NCBI RefSeq assembly: GCF_003114835.2 | Contig: NZ_AP025028.1 | Coordinates: 2,384,001 to 2,448,000 of the forward strand | Length of the DNA: 64,000 nucleotides | Reading direction: 5' to 3' | DNA from: Leptospira kobayashii | Lineage (GTDB): Bacteria; Spirochaetota; Leptospiria; Leptospirales; Leptospiraceae | In this document: positions 26,535 to 36,216 of the stretch, one piece after another | Layout of the letters: each line of letters begins with the position of its first letter | Position numbering within the stretch: position 1 is the stretch's first letter | Notes under the pieces: model-generated | Databases searched by the model: none | What the model saw: only the letters and a program-made list of their open reading frames with translations | Told to the model about the DNA's origin: nothing | Translations under genes and position numbers: made by a program

Positions 26535-27853
26535 AACAATACCTCGTAGACTTCCTGGAGAACATGGTGCATAAAAAAGTTTTTACCCGATGCTTTTCCA
26601 AGTAATGTGATGTTTGAAAAATTTTCTAAAATTTTATTGCGTTGAATTTCACTGTCTTCTACAAACTTGTTCGTATAAATGGGAAATCCGTTACTAATTT
26701 TAATGATCTTTTCCGAAAGAACCGAATGACCTTTATCAATTAGATTCATTTGAATCAATTCATCCAATACCTTGGATTTTAAAGCGGCAAGGTCTCCGAT
26801 TTCCCGATCAAGAACTTCTACTGTCAGATTAAAGGGGCCTGAATCAGGTCTCTGTTGTAAATTAGGATATAATGTAATTCTAAAGCTTTTGAATTCCGGC
26901 TGATTGCAATATACGAAATAATTGTCAGTATTGAATCTCTTATTAAAAGTGAGATTCAAAAGACACATTCCTTGAAATTTCGGCGCTTCACCGGGAATAG
27001 GCATTTTCTGAGTCATATAGAACAAGGAAGGAGGAATCGTCCAAATCAATCTGTCTATTTCAAAATCACCTTTATCGGTTTTCACTTTCTTAAGAACGGA
27101 ACCGTCGGTATCCAAAGATTGAATCGTAGTACCCGTTAGTATTTCCACTCCGGCATCTTTTGCTTTTTTACCAAGCAACTCGATCCATTTGCCAATCCCT
27201 CCCTGTTTGGGATAAAAATTGGTTTTGCCCCCCGAACCTTCGTTGAAACTATGAAATGCGATTTTGCGATCAAAGAAGGCGGATTTTTTTATTTCTCTTG
27301 AAAACAAAGGATCGCCTAATATCAAACGTTGGTATCCGAACAAAGTGTGCACCATCGGATGAAGATTGACCAGATCTTCCGACATTAATTTCTTTATCAC
27401 AGGCGCGAAAAATGATTCAGTCAGTGTATTTCCATATTCATGCCTTAGATATTCATCCGCATTTTTGCATTTTTGTATCTCAAAATCAGGAAGATTTAAA
27501 ATTTCGAAAAATGCGGATTGGAGAATATCCTTTGGGAAATGCGGAATATAAGGTAGTTGGGACAAATTGTACATCTTTCCGGACGTATAATTGCACGGCT
27601 TTAAGATATCCAAATAATGCCATTCGTTTTCCGTCATTCCTCCGAAGAGAATTTCATCCAAAGCGGAATTCCCGAATTGCATAGGAACATGAGTTCCGAA
27701 ATCATAAGAGACTCCCGCATCATCCGTAAAGGAACGAAGAAGACCGCCTAACGATTCATCTTTTTCAATCAAAACGACTTTTTTGTTTTTTTTCGCGAGA
27801 AGAATCGAGGCAACAACACCGGCGAGTCCACCGCCCACTATAATCTGGTTCAT
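26531..27853 (-). CDS. FAD-dependent oxidoreductase (amine oxidase/protoporphyrinogen oxidase-like)
   Basis: A 440-residue flavoprotein. The FAD-binding dinucleotide fold is at the start: IIVGGGLAGVVASILLAKKNKKVVLIEKDESLGGLLRS (about residues 4-41), with the second glycine-rich GGLL-x-S segment and DFGTHVP. A long substrate domain and a C-terminal LLGKASGKNFFMHHVLQEVYEVL follow. The fold is shared by UDP-galactopyranose mutases and desaturases; motifs for either are not evident. It sits between pseG and pseI, coupled to pseI (ATGA), which is not part of any standard nonulosonate pathway I know. It may oxidise or epimerise a pathway intermediate. Confidence 0.78.
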   Translation of the reverse strand: MNQIIVGGGLAGVVASILLAKKNKKVVLIEKDESLGGLLRSFTDDAGVSYDFGTHVPMQFGNSALDEILFGGMTENEWHYLDILKPCNYTSGKMYNLSQLPYIPHFPKDILQSAFFEILNLPDFEIQKCKNADEYLRHEYGNTLTESFFAPVIKKLMSEDLVNLHPMVHTLFGYQRLILGDPLFSREIKKSAFFDRKIAFHSFNEGSGGKTNFYPKQGGIGKWIELLGKKAKDAGVEILTGTTIQSLDTDGSVLKKVKTDKGDFEIDRLIWTIPPSLFYMTQKMPIPGEAPKFQGMCLLNLTFNKRFNTDNYFVYCNQPEFKSFRITLYPNLQQRPDSGPFNLTVEVLDREIGDLAALKSKVLDELIQMNLIDKGHSVLSEKIIKISNGFPIYTNKFVEDSEIQRNKILENFSNITLLGKASGKNFFMHHVLQEVYEVLL

Positions 27854-27859
27854 AATATT

Positions 27860-28858
27860 CTAATTTCCTATAAGCCCGAGAAGACTTTTTATAAATCTTT
27901 GATTTCCTTGTCCGTCAATGGATCGGCGACAAACTTCCGCTAACTTTCTTCTGGTTTCAAAATCCGAAACCAATTTCAAGTTAAAGTTCAAAAGATCGTG
28001 CCATTCCTTTTTTAAATAATTTCCTGTATGCAGAATCGCTTTTATTCCAAGCCATCCTTCTATATTCGATTGTTGATTATCATCTGTCATAAAACTGATC
28101 ATCGGTACACCCAGCCTAGCCAATTCATAAGTAGTCTGACCTGCGGCAGTGATGGCCAAGTCGATTTTCGACATGACTTCAAACATCTTATCCGCATTCG
28201 GTTGCAAAACCAATTCGACATTAACATCCGCTTCTTTTTCAATTTCTTTCAGGTTATGAAAAGAAGGCCCTATGATGACGTATAATTTCTGAAACGGATA
28301 AACCTTTCTGATCTCTCTGATCAAAACAGGTGTTAAATTTTCGGAATCACTGCCACCCGTGCTAAGCAGAATCGATTCGATTTTTTCGGAAGGAATTCGA
28401 ATTTCAATATTACGTCGAAAAGGTTTCCGAAGTAATGCATATTCCCCTCCGGCAAAAACTTTATAAGTTTGCGGATAAGGAAGGAACTTTCCACTCAAAC
28501 TAGGATTGAAAATAATAGAATTTTTCGGATAGGTAATCCTGATCGTATCGTCCAAACATACTATGTTTTTGCTATACTTCGCAATTAAAGAATAAGCATC
28601 TTCACTAGCAAGATAGGAATCAACGAAAGAAACGATCGGCCTCGTTTCTTTCAGAAAAGACTCAAGGACATTCAAGGAAATCCAACGACTTTTATTAATC
28701 CGATACCCACTTAAAAAATCTTCAGCGGTTCCATCATGATTTAACACAAAAACAGGATTTTTATCTTCTAAAACAAGTGCATCATACAAAGATGAACATC
28801 TTGTAAAATGACCAAGCCCTGTTGAAGAAAGAAGCTCAGTGAAAATCAGATATCCCAT
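27860..28858 (-). CDS. pseG: PseG-like nucleotide-sugar hydrolase
   Basis: A 332-residue GT-B-fold protein. The N-terminal GLGHFTRCSSLYDAL (about residues 14-28) matches the G-x-G-H-x-x-R-C pattern of PseG, which cleaves UDP from 2,4-diacetamido-2,4,6-trideoxy-altrose. The C-terminal half has ILLSTGGSD (about 165-173), IDLAITAAGQTTYELARLGVPMISFMTDDNQQSN (about 230-263), the typical UDP-binding region. Its gene overlaps pseF by 23 bp. If the C4 amine carries a non-acetyl group here, PseG must accept that variant. Confidence 0.8.
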   Translation of the reverse strand: MGYLIFTELLSSTGLGHFTRCSSLYDALVLEDKNPVFVLNHDGTAEDFLSGYRINKSRWISLNVLESFLKETRPIVSFVDSYLASEDAYSLIAKYSKNIVCLDDTIRITYPKNSIIFNPSLSGKFLPYPQTYKVFAGGEYALLRKPFRRNIEIRIPSEKIESILLSTGGSDSENLTPVLIREIRKVYPFQKLYVIIGPSFHNLKEIEKEADVNVELVLQPNADKMFEVMSKIDLAITAAGQTTYELARLGVPMISFMTDDNQQSNIEGWLGIKAILHTGNYLKKEWHDLLNFNLKLVSDFETRRKLAEVCRRSIDGQGNQRFIKSLLGLIGN

Positions 28859-29552
28859 ACAAAGATCTTGAATACTTATATTTGAATTCCGCGATTTCCC
28901 AATCTTCCAAGTTGTCTATGTCTTGGGCTTCCATCTCTTTCAAAATGATGGGAGAACTTTTTTCCATCCATAACTCTTTCGTTTTCGAAAAACTGTTCAC
29001 ATTTAAAAAATAAAACTGGCCCGCATCAAAATACGAAGTAGGCAAATCCTGAGATCTTTTGTTCAAATTTTCAGGCCATCGCATAGCGACAAATCCATGG
29101 TCATTCACAACTAACGATCTATCGATCGGAGAGGAATACCGAAGAACAGGAAATACACTATCCAGCTGATTTTCTTGCAATAAGCGATATGCTTCGATTA
29201 ATCTATGTTTACCGAGCAAAGGGGACGTAGGATAAAGACAGCAACAATATTGAAAATTTCGACCTATCTTTTTGTATTCGTCCAAAACTTCCAATAAAAC
29301 TTCGGCAGTTCCCGAATAATCATCCGAATTTGCCTCAGAGCGGAAAAAAGGAACCTTGGCACCGAACCGAATCGCAAGGTCGGCAATCTCTTTATCATCG
29401 GTTGAGACCATTACTTCGTCGAATATTCCGGAATCCAAAGCAGTTTGGATCGGATAGGCAATCATCGGTTTTCCGGCAAATTCCTTAATATTTTTTCTAG
29501 GAATCCGTTTGGAGCCACCCCGGGCAGTAATGATAGCGACTGCTTTTTCCAT
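28836..29552 (-). CDS. pseF: CMP-nonulosonate cytidylyltransferase
   Basis: A 238-residue enzyme with IITARGGSKRIPRKNIKEFAGKPMIAYPI (about residues 7-35), the CTP-binding start of CMP-sialate synthetases. VMVSTDDKEIADLA, CCCLYPTSPLL (about 101-111, with an unusual run of three cysteines) and YFDAGQFYFL follow. It activates the nonulosonic acid to its CMP form, the donor for transfer to the polysaccharide. The start codon overlaps the pseC stop as TAATG. Confidence 0.88.
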   Translation of the reverse strand: MEKAVAIITARGGSKRIPRKNIKEFAGKPMIAYPIQTALDSGIFDEVMVSTDDKEIADLAIRFGAKVPFFRSEANSDDYSGTAEVLLEVLDEYKKIGRNFQYCCCLYPTSPLLGKHRLIEAYRLLQENQLDSVFPVLRYSSPIDRSLVVNDHGFVAMRWPENLNKRSQDLPTSYFDAGQFYFLNVNSFSKTKELWMEKSSPIILKEMEAQDIDNLEDWEIAEFKYKYSRSLYGISDFH

Positions 29553-30721
29553 TAGTCTTTAAGAATACTCTGAATTACGAAATCCTGTTCGGAATCGCTC
29601 AAACTAGGATACATGGGAATGCTTAAAGCCTCTTCGTAATACTTTTCCGCCAATGGAAAATCACCTTTCTTAAATCCTAGGGACTTGTAATAAGGCTGCA
29701 GATGAAGAGGAATATAATGAACTTGAGAATAGATGGAATTGGCTTTCAGCTTTTCATATAATTCTTTTCTATCTTTAGTTTGAATTATATACAGATGATA
29801 GGCATGTCCCGGATAATCTTTAAAAGTAGTCAGTGGCTTAATCTGTGGTTGGTTTGAAAAAGCAAGATCGTATTTTTCAGCAATCTCTCTTCTTCTCGCC
29901 AAACCTTCGTTTGCACGATTTAATTGAGAAACACCCAAAGCCGCCAAAATGTCGGGGATTCTATAATTATAACCAAGCTCCTGCATTTCATAATACCAAC
30001 CTCCTTGTGCGATTTCTTCGGAAGAAAGTCGAAATCGATTGGAATCTTTGGTGATTCCGTGCGTTCTAAGTAGTAGGAGTTCTTCGTAAACTTCTGCGGA
30101 ATTTGTAGTAATCATTCCCCCTTCCCCGCAGGCTATGTGTTTCACAGGGTGGAAAGAAAATACACTAGCATCCGCATAACGACCGTTTCCACAGAATGAT
30201 TTTTCTCCGGCAACATTCGTAAAATACCCACCAGGGGCATGACATGCGTCTTCCAGAATCCAAAGACCGAATTCATCCGCTATCTTTCTAGCTTCTTCCA
30301 TATTTACGGGACAACCCGCCAAGTCTACGGGAATCAGTCCCGAATAACTTCCTTTAGGAGAAGATTCCAAAAGTTTACGGACTTTTTTCAAATCAATGAG
30401 TGCCGTATCAGGATCAATATCCGCAAATTCAACTTCAGCACCTACATATAACGCGGAATTTGCGGAGGCCGCAAAAGTGATAGGAGTTGTAATGATTTTT
30501 TGTTTTGGTTTTAAGCCGAGCGCCAATACGGAAAGATGCAATGCAGTAGTACCGTTTGATACGGCTACAGCATACTTGGAACCTACATAGTTTGCAAATT
30601 TCTGCTCAAATTCAAGTATCTTCGGACCTTGTGTTAAAAAATCGGATTTTAAAACCTCAACTACCGCCGAGATATCTTCTTCCGTAATATTTTGTCTGCC
30701 GTAAGGTATTGGCTTATTCAT
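29552..30721 (-). CDS. pseC: UDP-4-amino-4,6-dideoxy-N-acetyl-altrosamine transaminase
   Basis: A 389-residue DegT-family aminotransferase. PIPYGRQNITEEDISAVVEVLKSDFLTQGP is characteristic of PseC N-termini. AVSNGTTALHLSVLALG, DLAGCPVNMEEA, ILEDACHAPGG and VFSFHPVKHIACGEGGM (PLP lysine at about residue 192) follow. It aminates C4 of the PseB product. It is directly followed by pseF (1-bp overlap) and preceded by pseB 36 bp upstream. Confidence 0.9.
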   Translation of the reverse strand: MNKPIPYGRQNITEEDISAVVEVLKSDFLTQGPKILEFEQKFANYVGSKYAVAVSNGTTALHLSVLALGLKPKQKIITTPITFAASANSALYVGAEVEFADIDPDTALIDLKKVRKLLESSPKGSYSGLIPVDLAGCPVNMEEARKIADEFGLWILEDACHAPGGYFTNVAGEKSFCGNGRYADASVFSFHPVKHIACGEGGMITTNSAEVYEELLLLRTHGITKDSNRFRLSSEEIAQGGWYYEMQELGYNYRIPDILAALGVSQLNRANEGLARRREIAEKYDLAFSNQPQIKPLTTFKDYPGHAYHLYIIQTKDRKELYEKLKANSIYSQVHYIPLHLQPYYKSLGFKKGDFPLAEKYYEEALSIPMYPSLSDSEQDFVIQSILKD

Positions 30722-30757
30722 ATAAATTAATCTTTGTTATTTCAATTAAGGTCAGGA

Positions 30758-31768
<1,011 letters not shown>

Positions 31769-31788
31769 TTAATTCTAATAACATAACT

Positions 31789-32604
31789 TCAGAGCACATC
31801 CGCAAAACCTTTTCTGGTTTTTTGAAACCACCAATAACCCAGTATAAGAAGACAAAGACCCAGAGCGGTATAAGCAGCTAATACATTCCAGTTGGGATAT
31901 TTTCCGAATATCATGACGGAGCGCGCATCTTCCAATAAATAAGCCAGAGGATTTGCAAGCATCAAGTATCTGAATTTTTCAGGGATTCGATCCAAAGAAA
32001 AAAATACCGGGCTTGTAAATAATAAAATAGTAATGATGTGGGTCATAAAATATCCTATATCGCGTAAAAAAACTCCCAAAGAAGCTAGGATATAGGAAAT
32101 CCCGAGAGAGATCAAAACCAAAGGAATCACCACCAATGGTAAGAGCAGTATCGTTACGGGAAGTGCCAAATGAGCGATTCCGTAAAATAAGAGAAAAACA
32201 CAAAGACTGATAGCCGAATGAATCAAAGCGGATAAAAGATTGATGATAGGTAAAATCTCCAAAGGAAACACTACCTTCTTAACAAAGTTAGGTTGGCTTA
32301 CAATCAAAAGAGGCGATTCTTTCAGGATTTCACCGAACAAGTTGAATATGGTAAGGCTTGCAAACAGAATCAATGCGAAGTCGATATGACCTTCCTCTTT
32401 GAGTCCCCATTTCGCTTTAAACACAACACTGAATGCAAAAGTATAAATCCCCAACATAAACAAAGGATTGATAAAAGACCAAAGCAATCCGAAAAAAGAC
32501 CCTTTGTATTTTCCCAATAAATTACGTTTTGTCATTTGCAAAACAAGCTGACGGTTCTTAAAGACGGACAGGATTAAACTTTTCAAAGAGGTTGGATGAT
32601 TCAT
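31789..32604 (-). CDS. wzm: O-antigen ABC transporter permease
   Basis: A 271-residue ABC-2-type permease with six membrane spans. The N-terminus (LQMTKRNLLGKYKGSFFGLLWSFINPLFML, about residues 21-50) is the classic amphipathic helix and first span of Wzm/KpsM-type exporters. The C-terminus ends in WWFQKTRKGFADVL. It moves the lipid-linked polysaccharide across the inner membrane with Wzt (20285-21736). It stands alone, with fcl 42 bp upstream and pseB 35 bp downstream. Confidence 0.92.
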   Translation of the reverse strand: MNHPTSLKSLILSVFKNRQLVLQMTKRNLLGKYKGSFFGLLWSFINPLFMLGIYTFAFSVVFKAKWGLKEEGHIDFALILFASLTIFNLFGEILKESPLLIVSQPNFVKKVVFPLEILPIINLLSALIHSAISLCVFLLFYGIAHLALPVTILLLPLVVIPLVLISLGISYILASLGVFLRDIGYFMTHIITILLFTSPVFFSLDRIPEKFRYLMLANPLAYLLEDARSVMIFGKYPNWNVLAAYTALGLCLLILGYWWFQKTRKGFADVL

Positions 32605-32646
32605 ATTGATAATGGAAGAATAGAGTCGGTTTGATCCGGACAGGTA

Positions 32647-33603
32647 TTACCTTTCCACTCCGCCTGTTTTGCAAAAATCATCATAAGCCACGCTAATCCC
32701 CTCTCTCAATTCCACTTGGTGTTTCCAACCCATCTGATGCAATTTGGATACATCCAAAAGTTTTCTGGGAGTTCCGTCAGGTTTTGTCAGATCAAAAGTC
32801 AATTTACCGGAATAACCTACTACATCTTTAACTGTTTCAGCTAGTTTCTTGATACTGACTTCAATCCCGGAACCGACATTCACATGTTCTCCGCCTTTCG
32901 GATCACCTGTTACATCGTAGTTTTTCATAAGATAAACGCAAGCCCGCGCCATATCATCGGAATATAAAAATTCTCTCAAAGGTTTGCCGGTTCCCCAAAC
33001 CACCACTTCGGGTGCGTTCGTTACTTTCGCTTCATGGAATCTTCTGATAAGTGCGGGTAAAACGTGCGAGTTTTGAGGATGGTAATTATCTCCCGGACCG
33101 TAAAGATTCGTAGGCATCACAGAAATATAATTTGTACCGTATTGCCTGTTATAACTTTGGCACATAATGATCCCTGCGATCTTCGCAACCGCATAAGGTT
33201 CGTTCGTTGGTTCCAGTTTTCCGTCCAAAAGTTGACCTTCGTCCATCGGTTGTTTTGCGAATTTGGGATAGATGCAGGAAGAGCCGAGAAATACCAACTT
33301 CTTTGCCTGATAACGGTAACAAGCATCTATGATATTGTTTTGAATTTGAATATTAGAAAAAATGAATTCGGCAGGAAAACTGTTGTTAGCATGAATCCCC
33401 CCCACTTTCGCAGCGGCCAAAAAAACATAATCCGGTTTTTCTTTTTCAAAGAAAGAACTCACCTTTCCCTGGTCCGTCAGATCCAGCTCAGTTCTTGTTT
33501 TTCCTATAATATTGGTAAATCCTTCCAGTTGCAAAATGCGAACCAGAGCAGAACCGACCAAACCTTTGTGACCTGCAACGTATATCTTTGAATTTAAATC
33601 CAT
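32647..33603 (-). CDS. fcl: GDP-L-fucose synthase
   Basis: A 318-residue SDR epimerase/reductase. [18 protein letters not shown] (about residues 7-24) is the NADP-binding start, then [25 protein letters not shown] (about 60-74), [29 protein letters not shown] (catalytic Tyr/Lys) and [27 protein letters not shown] (about 163-189), all typical of GDP-fucose synthase (Fcl/WcaG). The substrate, GDP-4-keto-6-deoxymannose, needs a Gmd dehydratase, which is not in this window. The regulator gene upstream ends exactly at its start. Confidence 0.9.
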   Translation of the reverse strand: MDLNSKIYVAGHKGLVGSALVRILQLEGFTNIIGKTRTELDLTDQGKVSSFFEKEKPDYVFLAAAKVGGIHANNSFPAEFIFSNIQIQNNIIDACYRYQAKKLVFLGSSCIYPKFAKQPMDEGQLLDGKLEPTNEPYAVAKIAGIIMCQSYNRQYGTNYISVMPTNLYGPGDNYHPQNSHVLPALIRRFHEAKVTNAPEVVVWGTGKPLREFLYSDDMARACVYLMKNYDVTGDPKGGEHVNVGSGIEVSIKKLAETVKDVVGYSGKLTFDLTKPDGTPRKLLDVSKLHQMGWKHQVELREGISVAYDDFCKTGGVER

Positions 33604-33975
33604 CTATTCCTCGGTTTTTAGAAGTTCGACTTCTTTCTTAAGCTCTTCATATTCCTTCTTTTTGATTTCATAAAATTCGCGAAGAAGCCTTGCTTTTTCT
33701 TCGATTCCATGAGGAGTCAAAAGATACGAGTATGCCAGTTTGTTTTTGTTATTTTTAAAGTTTTGGATTTTTACCCATCCCTTATCAATCAAGGCACGCA
33801 GGCAATAATTGACCTTACCAAGACTAATCCCGAGAACATCCGCAGCTTCTCTTTGGGAAAGGTTCGGATTATCATCCAACAACTTTAAAAGTTTATAATT
33901 ATGTAATTCAGCCAATTCAGACATAAAATCGAATTTCGAAACAGAGGGTGCATAGCTTCGCCCCATGAGTCCCAT
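33604..33975 (-). CDS. MarR-like exopolysaccharide-associated transcriptional regulator
   Basis: A 123-residue winged-helix protein. Residues ~20-85 hold [50 protein letters not shown], with the recognition helix at [13 protein letters not shown] coiled-coil-like tail ([16 protein letters not shown]) follows. This is the pattern of the MarR family found in polysaccharide loci (TIGR04176). The ATG at 33973-33975 is the annotated start; ATGs at 33966 and 33924 are alternatives. Two GTTCAA palindromes lie just upstream (34005-34056), suggesting autoregulation. It probably controls the downstream (fcl to NUDIX) genes. Confidence 0.82.
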   Translation of the reverse strand: MGLMGRSYAPSVSKFDFMSELAELHNYKLLKLLDDNPNLSQREAADVLGISLGKVNYCLRALIDKGWVKIQNFKNNKNKLAYSYLLTPHGIEEKARLLREFYEIKKKEYEELKKEVELLKTEE

Positions 33976-34004
33976 TCTTATAAAAAAACAAGAATTCCAC
34001 CCAT

Positions 34005-34056
34005 GTTCAAAAGTTGAACTAGATAAGGCAAGCAGTTTTGTTCAAAGTTTGAACAA
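34005..34056. promoter_or_regulatory. Paired palindromic operator upstream of the MarR-like gene
   Basis: Two related palindromes. GTTCAAAAGTTGAAC at 34005-34019 is a perfect 6/3/6 inverted repeat. TTGTTCAAAGTTTGAACAA at 34038-34056 is a perfect 9/1/9 repeat containing the same 15-bp core. Their centres are 35 bp apart, and they lie 30-81 bp upstream of the regulator's start codon. On the minus strand a TTGAAC within the distal site could serve as a -35 element. They are likely binding sites for the regulator encoded immediately downstream; this is an inference. Confidence 0.65.
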
Positions 34057-34160
34057 AGAATATATGGGACATAATACTTACGGGGAAAGGGCTAAATGAC
34101 GGAAATAGGACAGCGCAGTTTGTGATAGAAAAAGTTTTTGGCTTTCGAAACCGAAATGAT

Positions 34161-34871
34161 TCAGAGCTTAGGGAACAATTTCGATTTCTTACCTTTTGAC
34201 CAAAAAAAAGAGCCGTTTTTCTTTTCCCCTATTGTTTCAAAATAAAGGGAGTTATCGATCAAATACGCCCGATCGGAAATAGCGAGTGCTTTGGGAAACA
34301 AACGAATAGATCTGGAATACCTTTCGTTAATCTTTGCATAAGAAACATTATGACCACCTAGCCTAACCCTTAAGTTGACTCTCTGAATATTGAGTTCGGG
34401 ATCTCGAGTAAAAACAAAATATAGATAAGTTTGATAGCCGTTCTTTTTCGCTTCTTTGAGTATTGAAATTTTAGAATCATGACTCATTACGGTTTCAAAA
34501 CAAAACGACTGTTTAGTTAATAGTAGTTTATCAACGAGGTAACTTGCTATAAAAGAGGCCGTATAAGAATTAATCCCTTTCGATTTAACTCGTAAAACTC
34601 CATTTTTCAACTGAAACCAATCATTTAATTGTTTGATTGATTTGTTATTCCACAAACCGGAAGAAATAACATGTAGAAAAAATTCCTCTTCCGTGGTGGA
34701 AATTCTATATGCGTTGAATACAAAATACTTTCTGGTCCTAAGTTCAGCTTCAATCCTATCTGCGCTTACATAAACTTCAGTATGGATGATTTTTCTGTTC
34801 CTAAGATAATCGTATAATGAACTTTTTCCCGACCCGTTCGGTCCGGCAAACATGCGAAAACGAGGTATCAC
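34161..34871 (-). CDS. Zeta-toxin-like P-loop kinase/ATPase
   Basis: A 236-residue protein with a Walker A motif, MFAGPNGSGKSSLYDYL (residues ~7-23), VSADRIEAEL (about 39-48), SFCFETVMSH (about 122-131), YLYFVFTRDPELNIQRVNLRV (about 149-169) and GGHNVSYAKINERYSRSI (about 172-189). This order matches the zeta toxin / predicted ABC-type ATPase group, whose better-known members phosphorylate UDP-GlcNAc. The GTG at 34869-34871 overlaps the upstream small gene's stop (GTGA). With that gene it makes a probable toxin-antitoxin pair. Whether it is active is unknown. Confidence 0.72.
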   Translation of the reverse strand: MIPRFRMFAGPNGSGKSSLYDYLRNRKIIHTEVYVSADRIEAELRTRKYFVFNAYRISTTEEEFFLHVISSGLWNNKSIKQLNDWFQLKNGVLRVKSKGINSYTASFIASYLVDKLLLTKQSFCFETVMSHDSKISILKEAKKNGYQTYLYFVFTRDPELNIQRVNLRVRLGGHNVSYAKINERYSRSIRLFPKALAISDRAYLIDNSLYFETIGEKKNGSFFWSKGKKSKLFPKL

Positions 34872-35098
34872 TTAATTTTTCTGGGTTGTCTGGAAATATT
34901 TTTTTTAGCGGGTGGTTGCACCTGTTTTTGCGTGGATGATGTAACAATGATTTCACTCTTATCTTTGTAGACAAGAACTACATTACCGTCCTTGAGAATT
35001 GCAACAGGCAGGTTTTTTTTAAATGCTTTCCTGCGAGCGGCATCAGCCGCTCCTTTTAGGACTTCCGGAGTCAATTCAGAAGATTTTTTTTTTGCCAC
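34868..35098 (-). CDS. Small basic protein, candidate antitoxin
   Basis: A 76-residue protein beginning MAKKKSSELTPEVLKGAADAARRKAFKKN and containing LPVAILKDGNVVLVYKDKSEI, followed by a basic tail. I recognise no named family. It starts with GTG (35096-35098) without a clear Shine-Dalgarno. Position directly before and overlapping a zeta-like kinase gene, and its size, fit an antitoxin. Confidence in translation is good because of the coupling; the function is inferred from context only. Confidence 0.6.
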   Translation of the reverse strand: MAKKKSSELTPEVLKGAADAARRKAFKKNLPVAILKDGNVVLVYKDKSEIIVTSSTQKQVQPPAKKNISRQPRKIK

Positions 35099-35203
35099 GT
35101 TTTAAAATTGATCCGATTCTATGATTTGTCAACCAAAAAGGTCTTTGGCTTTTCGCCTATCAAAACATCCGATCACACCTAACCACAAGAATATCTATCT
35201 ACC

Positions 35204-36214
35204 CTATTTCTTAGACAAATACCATTCCACAGTTTTCTCAATACCGGATTCGAAGTTTTCTTCCGCCCTCCAACCCAGTTCGGTTTCGATCTTGGTCGCA
35301 TCAATCGCATAACGAAGATCATGTCCAGGACGATCGGCAACATAAGTGATTTGCGTTTTATAACTTTTACCGTCCGACTTCGGTTTTTTCCTATCCAAAA
35401 TCTCGCAGATTTTATTTACGATATAGTTATTGTTCCTTTCGTTACGACCGCCGATATTATAAGTCTCGCCCGCCTTCCCCGTGTGAAAAGCAAGATCGAT
35501 TCCTTTGGCATGATCCAAAACATACAACCAATCACGAATATTAGTTCCTTGTCCGTATACGGGGATCGGTTCACCGGATAGACTTTTACGGATTACCGTA
35601 GGAATCAGCTTTTCGGAATGCTGTTTCGGTCCGTAATTATTGGAACAGTTCGTAGTAACAACATTCAATCCGTATGTGTGATGATAGCTACGGACTACAA
35701 AGTCGCTACCCGCCTTACTTGCGCTATAAGGAGAATTCGGCGCATAAGGTGTGGTTTCGGAAAACAGGCCTTCAGTCCCCAAAGTTCCGTACACTTCGTC
35801 CGTGGAAACGTGAAGGAAACGGGAATTCTCGTAACCGGATTTGAAATGAAACGGTTTGTCCATCCAATACTGGTAAGCCTCGTGCAGTAAAACGAAAGTT
35901 CCGATCACATTCGTTTGCAGGAACACTTCTGGGTTTTTGATCGAATTATCCACGTGGCTTTCTGCGGCAAAATGAACTACTCCTCGGATGTCCTCTTTTT
36001 GGAAAAGATCTCGGATTAGATTTTTATCCTGTATATCCCCTTTGACAAATTCGTAGCGAGGATGGCCACTTAACTCACGTAAGTTTTCCAAATCACCCGC
36101 ATAAGTCAAAAGATCCAAATTGATGATTTTAAAATCCTGGTTTTTCTCAATAAAAAAGGGAAGAAAATTGGAGCCTATGAATCCCGCTCCGCCGGTAACC
36201 AAAATACTTTTCAA
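35204..36214 (-). CDS. rmlB: dTDP-glucose 4,6-dehydratase
   Basis: A 336-residue SDR enzyme: LVTGGAGFIGSNFLPFFIEK (about residues 5-24), LLTYAGDLENL, HFAAESHVDNSI (about 81-92), HVSTDEVYGTL, PNSPYSASKAGSDFVVRSYHHTYGLNVVTTNCSNNYGP (catalytic Tyr-x-x-x-Lys) and NIRDWLYVLDH. It makes dTDP-4-keto-6-deoxyglucose, the branch point for L-rhamnose (RmlC/RmlD) and for the sugar made by genes 8794-12693. The start codon is TTG (36212-36214), supported by AGGAG 6 nt upstream. Confidence 0.94.
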   Translation of the reverse strand: MKSILVTGGAGFIGSNFLPFFIEKNQDFKIINLDLLTYAGDLENLRELSGHPRYEFVKGDIQDKNLIRDLFQKEDIRGVVHFAAESHVDNSIKNPEVFLQTNVIGTFVLLHEAYQYWMDKPFHFKSGYENSRFLHVSTDEVYGTLGTEGLFSETTPYAPNSPYSASKAGSDFVVRSYHHTYGLNVVTTNCSNNYGPKQHSEKLIPTVIRKSLSGEPIPVYGQGTNIRDWLYVLDHAKGIDLAFHTGKAGETYNIGGRNERNNNYIVNKICEILDRKKPKSDGKSYKTQITYVADRPGHDLRYAIDATKIETELGWRAEENFESGIEKTVEWYLSKK

Positions 36215-36216
36215 GA

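Noticed and set aside
33064..33591. A 175-codon open frame on the plus strand
   Set aside because: It is opposite fcl and is explained as a shadow of that gene. The translation is Arg/Ile/Phe-rich and has no motif.
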